Assembly (NCBI GenBank): GCA_036568605.1
Contig: DATCSE010000405.1
Span: 1-23,791 of the forward strand
DNA: 23,791 nucleotides
Direction: 5' to 3'
Source: DATCSE01 sp036568605
GTDB taxonomy: Bacteria > Pseudomonadota > Gammaproteobacteria > Burkholderiales > Burkholderiaceae_C
Positions 22,264 to 23,791 of this stretch are shown in pieces. The position numbers and the translations under genes are program-made. The notes beneath the pieces are model-generated. The model did no database searches. It was not told the DNA's origin and saw only the letters and a list, made by a program, of their open reading frames with translations. How positions within the stretch are numbered: the stretch's first letter is position 1; each line of letters starts with the position of its first letter.

Positions 22264-22746
22264 ATGGCGGACATCCTGGCCCTTTCGGCGCATCTGCCCG
22301 AAATCGAAGTCGATGCGGGCGACACCCTCGTCGCCGAGGGCGGTGCTGCCGGTGGCTTGTGGGTGCTGGTGTCGGGTACCTTGCAGGTATGCAAGGGCAA
22401 CGTGCCCGTCAACACCATCACACGGCCGGGTGCGCTGATCGGTGAAGTGTCCCTCCTGCTCGATACCGCGCACACCGCCACGGTCAAGGCCACCGAGCGA
22501 TGCGTCTTGCGACATGCGGCCGATGGCCGTGCGCTGTTGTCCAACCACCCCGACATCGTGCGTCTGATGGCCGTGGGCCTGGCCGAACGCCTGCACTTCA
22601 TGACCACCTACCTGGCCGACCTCAAGCACCAGTACGGCGACGTGCCGGGACTGTCGATGGTGTCCCACGTGCTCAGCCAGCTTGCGCAGCGCCAGACGCC
22701 GCGAGCACGGCCTGGCTCCGCCCGGGACCCCGATCCCGACTATTGA
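22264..22746 (+). CDS. Stand-alone cyclic-nucleotide-binding-domain protein (no HTH)
   Basis: The protein has 160 residues from the ATG at 22264; the longer in-frame start at 22153 would overlap the SulP start. It has the Crp-type beta-roll: VDAGDTLVAEGGAAGGLWVL, then VSGTLQVCKGN, then the cassette GALIGEVSLLLDTAHTATVKA (about 57-77, given in parts), followed by a helix with HPDIVRLMAVGLAERL. No DNA-binding helix-turn-helix follows; the tail is Arg/Pro-rich. The cassette Arg that holds the cyclic phosphate is replaced by His (DTAHTATV), so binding of cAMP is doubtful. It is divergent from the SulP transporter gene and may be a soluble partner of it. It ends 4 bases before the convergent phosphoesterase gene. 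Confidence 0.8.
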   Translation: MADILALSAHLPEIEVDAGDTLVAEGGAAGGLWVLVSGTLQVCKGNVPVNTITRPGALIGEVSLLLDTAHTATVKATERCVLRHAADGRALLSNHPDIVRLMAVGLAERLHFMTTYLADLKHQYGDVPGLSMVSHVLSQLAQRQTPRARPGSARDPDPDY

Positions 22747-22750
22747 TCGC

Positions 22751-23500
22751 TCAGAAAACCGTGCGTGGCGGCGGCTCGGCATCGGTGAGGCGCACGCTCT
22801 CGCTGCCGAGCAGAGACGACCACGATGCAGAGCCGGCAGCAAGATCGATGTCGATGAAGGCCGGCACCGGTCCGATCTGGCGCCCGGGGTTGAAGACCCA
22901 GGTGTCGCCTATTCGATCGGCCCACGATCCGTCCCGCCTGAAGGGCGGCTCGTGCACGTGTCCGGCTAGAACCATGTTCGGCCGGTGCCTGGCGATCCAC
23001 GCGCCTACGTCGGCATCGCCATAGTGGCGCCGTCCCGTCCAGCACGTGGGCGATCCCATCGGCGGCCAGTGGTACACCCACACCCAGCGCGCCGGCCTGC
23101 GCGCCGCATCGGCGGCGAGGCGAGCCTCGAGGGCCACCCTGCCTGCGGGCCCGTCCCACCAAGGGCAGATGGTCACCAGGGTGTCGCCGATCAGCAGCGA
23201 ATCGCCGTCGGCGGGTACACCACTGCTGCGCGCCTCGGCCAGCCACAACGCCGACTGCTCGCCCCCGGCGTCGGGCCCGGTGAGATCGTGGTTGCCGGAG
23301 CTCACGGCCACGTGGCCGTTGGCGTGCAGCAAGGAGAGATAGCGCAGTACGACGATGGATTGAGCGTCCAGTGACACGGCCGAGCTGATGTCGAGATGGT
23401 CGCCGGCCAGTACGACAAGGTCAAATCGGGGCGCCGTGCGGACGACCCAGTCGAACTGAGGCAACGTGTAGTGCAGGTCGGACACCAGGAGGATGCGCAC
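22751..23500 (-). CDS. Calcineurin-like metallophosphoesterase
   Basis: The protein has 249 residues from a GTG start (23500), with GAGGG four bases upstream. The metal-binding motifs of the family appear in order: SDLH (7-10), GDH (33-35, in place of the usual GDxxD), GNHD (69-72), a His in VYHWPPMG, and GHVHEPPF near residue 190. It should be a dinuclear-metal phosphatase or phosphodiesterase in the cytoplasm; the substrate is not known. No signal peptide is seen. Its close convergent placement with the cyclic-nucleotide-domain gene makes a cyclic-nucleotide phosphodiesterase role worth testing, but nothing in the sequence shows it. Confidence 0.88.
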   Translation of the reverse strand: MRILLVSDLHYTLPQFDWVVRTAPRFDLVVLAGDHLDISSAVSLDAQSIVVLRYLSLLHANGHVAVSSGNHDLTGPDAGGEQSALWLAEARSSGVPADGDSLLIGDTLVTICPWWDGPAGRVALEARLAADAARRPARWVWVYHWPPMGSPTCWTGRRHYGDADVGAWIARHRPNMVLAGHVHEPPFRRDGSWADRIGDTWVFNPGRQIGPVPAFIDIDLAAGSASWSSLLGSESVRLTDAEPPPRTVF

Positions 23501-23685
23501 GCTGCCCTCGACGATTGGATGAGTCCCGCGATCTTAGCGAGCGAGGTCGCGTCCCGTGAAACCCGCCGCGGCCACGTCGCCCAACGCCGACCAGGTTCCG
23601 ATGCGAACGCGCGCAACACTGCGCCGGCGTCGCACGGCGGGAGGGCGGTGACACTCACGGCGCGGACCCTCCCGCGCCGCCCCCT
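23501..23685. other. Non-coding gap
   Basis: No gene with family resemblance is seen on either strand; the open frames here are shadows of GC-rich DNA. It should hold the promoter of the phosphoesterase gene, but I found no clear hexamers. Confidence 0.3.
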
Positions 23686-23791
23686 TCAGCCTTCGTAGCG
23701 CTCGACGGTGCCGGCGTCCCGTTCGTGCGCCGTGGCGGGGTCGTCACCGAACTCGCGCTTGGCGCGGCGCTGGCGCAGCAGGTCCCAGCAC
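23686..23791 (-). CDS. C-terminal end of a DUF2630-like small protein (5' part outside window)
   Basis: The minus strand is open from the window edge to TGA (23686-23688). It reads CWDLLRQRRAKREFGDDP, then TVERYEG. This matches the end of the DUF2630 family as I remember it (CWDLLRQRRA...DP...R...VE.Y), short proteins of about 80-90 residues of unknown function with a conserved WDLLRQRRA helix. Only 34 residues are visible. Confidence 0.65.
   Translation of the reverse strand, partial: CWDLLRQRRAKREFGDDPATAHERDAGTVERYEG

Noticed and set aside
1..23791. CRISPR arrays, insertion sequences, prophage or toxin-antitoxin genes
   Set aside because: No regularly spaced repeats, transposase, integrase or phage gene was found; the only mobile-element hint is the tRNA-Asp fragment.

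Overview
The window is about 66% GC by eye, densely coded, and looks like the chromosome of a betaproteobacterium, most likely of the order Burkholderiales. Supporting this are a remnant of a Bug/TctC-type solute receptor, a tRNA-Asp 3' half close to the betaproteobacterial form as I remember it, a CaiB-type CoA transferase next to a short citrate-synthase-fold lyase, and several LysR/TetR/GntR regulators. No species can be named from the sequence alone.

Layout. (1) 1-3171: the end of a small zinc-ribbon protein, a SnoaL-like protein divergent from a TetR regulator, and an ABC-F ATPase. (2) 3220-15940: a nucleoside/riboside acquisition and catabolism locus. Leftward it encodes a TonB-dependent receptor, an NCS2 purine permease, a GntR/HutC regulator, an ADP-ribosylglycohydrolase-fold enzyme, a TrpF-like TIM-barrel protein and a PfkB sugar kinase. 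Rightward it encodes an exported nucleoside hydrolase, then a second TonB-dependent receptor translationally coupled to a phytase-like lipoprotein. (3) 15941-16258: a hairpin and the 3' half of a tRNA-Asp gene, a probable integration scar or decayed tRNA. (4) 16259-19179: a LysR regulator convergent with a citryl-CoA-lyase-like / CaiB CoA transferase operon. (5) 19180-19931: gene debris, with the C-terminal end of a Bug receptor and of a LysR regulator facing away from each other. (6) 19932-23500: a SulP-STAS-cyclic-nucleotide-domain transporter divergent from a stand-alone cyclic-nucleotide-domain protein, then a metallophosphoesterase. (7) The right edge holds the end of a DUF2630-like gene.

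The most interesting unit is region 2. The palindrome GGTACGTACC occurs exactly in both large intergenic regions of the locus, and one-mismatch copies lie before the GntR gene and just before the second TonB receptor. This fits one GntR/HutC repressor controlling all transcription units and itself. Functionally the parts give a path from outside to inside: outer-membrane uptake (two receptors), periplasmic trimming (phytase-like lipoprotein, nucleoside hydrolase), inner-membrane base transport (NCS2 permease), and three cytoplasmic enzymes that together are not a textbook nucleoside pathway. A ribosyl hydrolase fold, a phosphoribosyl-isomerase fold and a ribokinase fold, overlapping or nearly touching in one operon, suggest catabolism of an unusual or modified N-riboside. 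That last step is inference.

The SulP/cNMP pair and the collapsed Bug/LysR pair are secondary points of interest.
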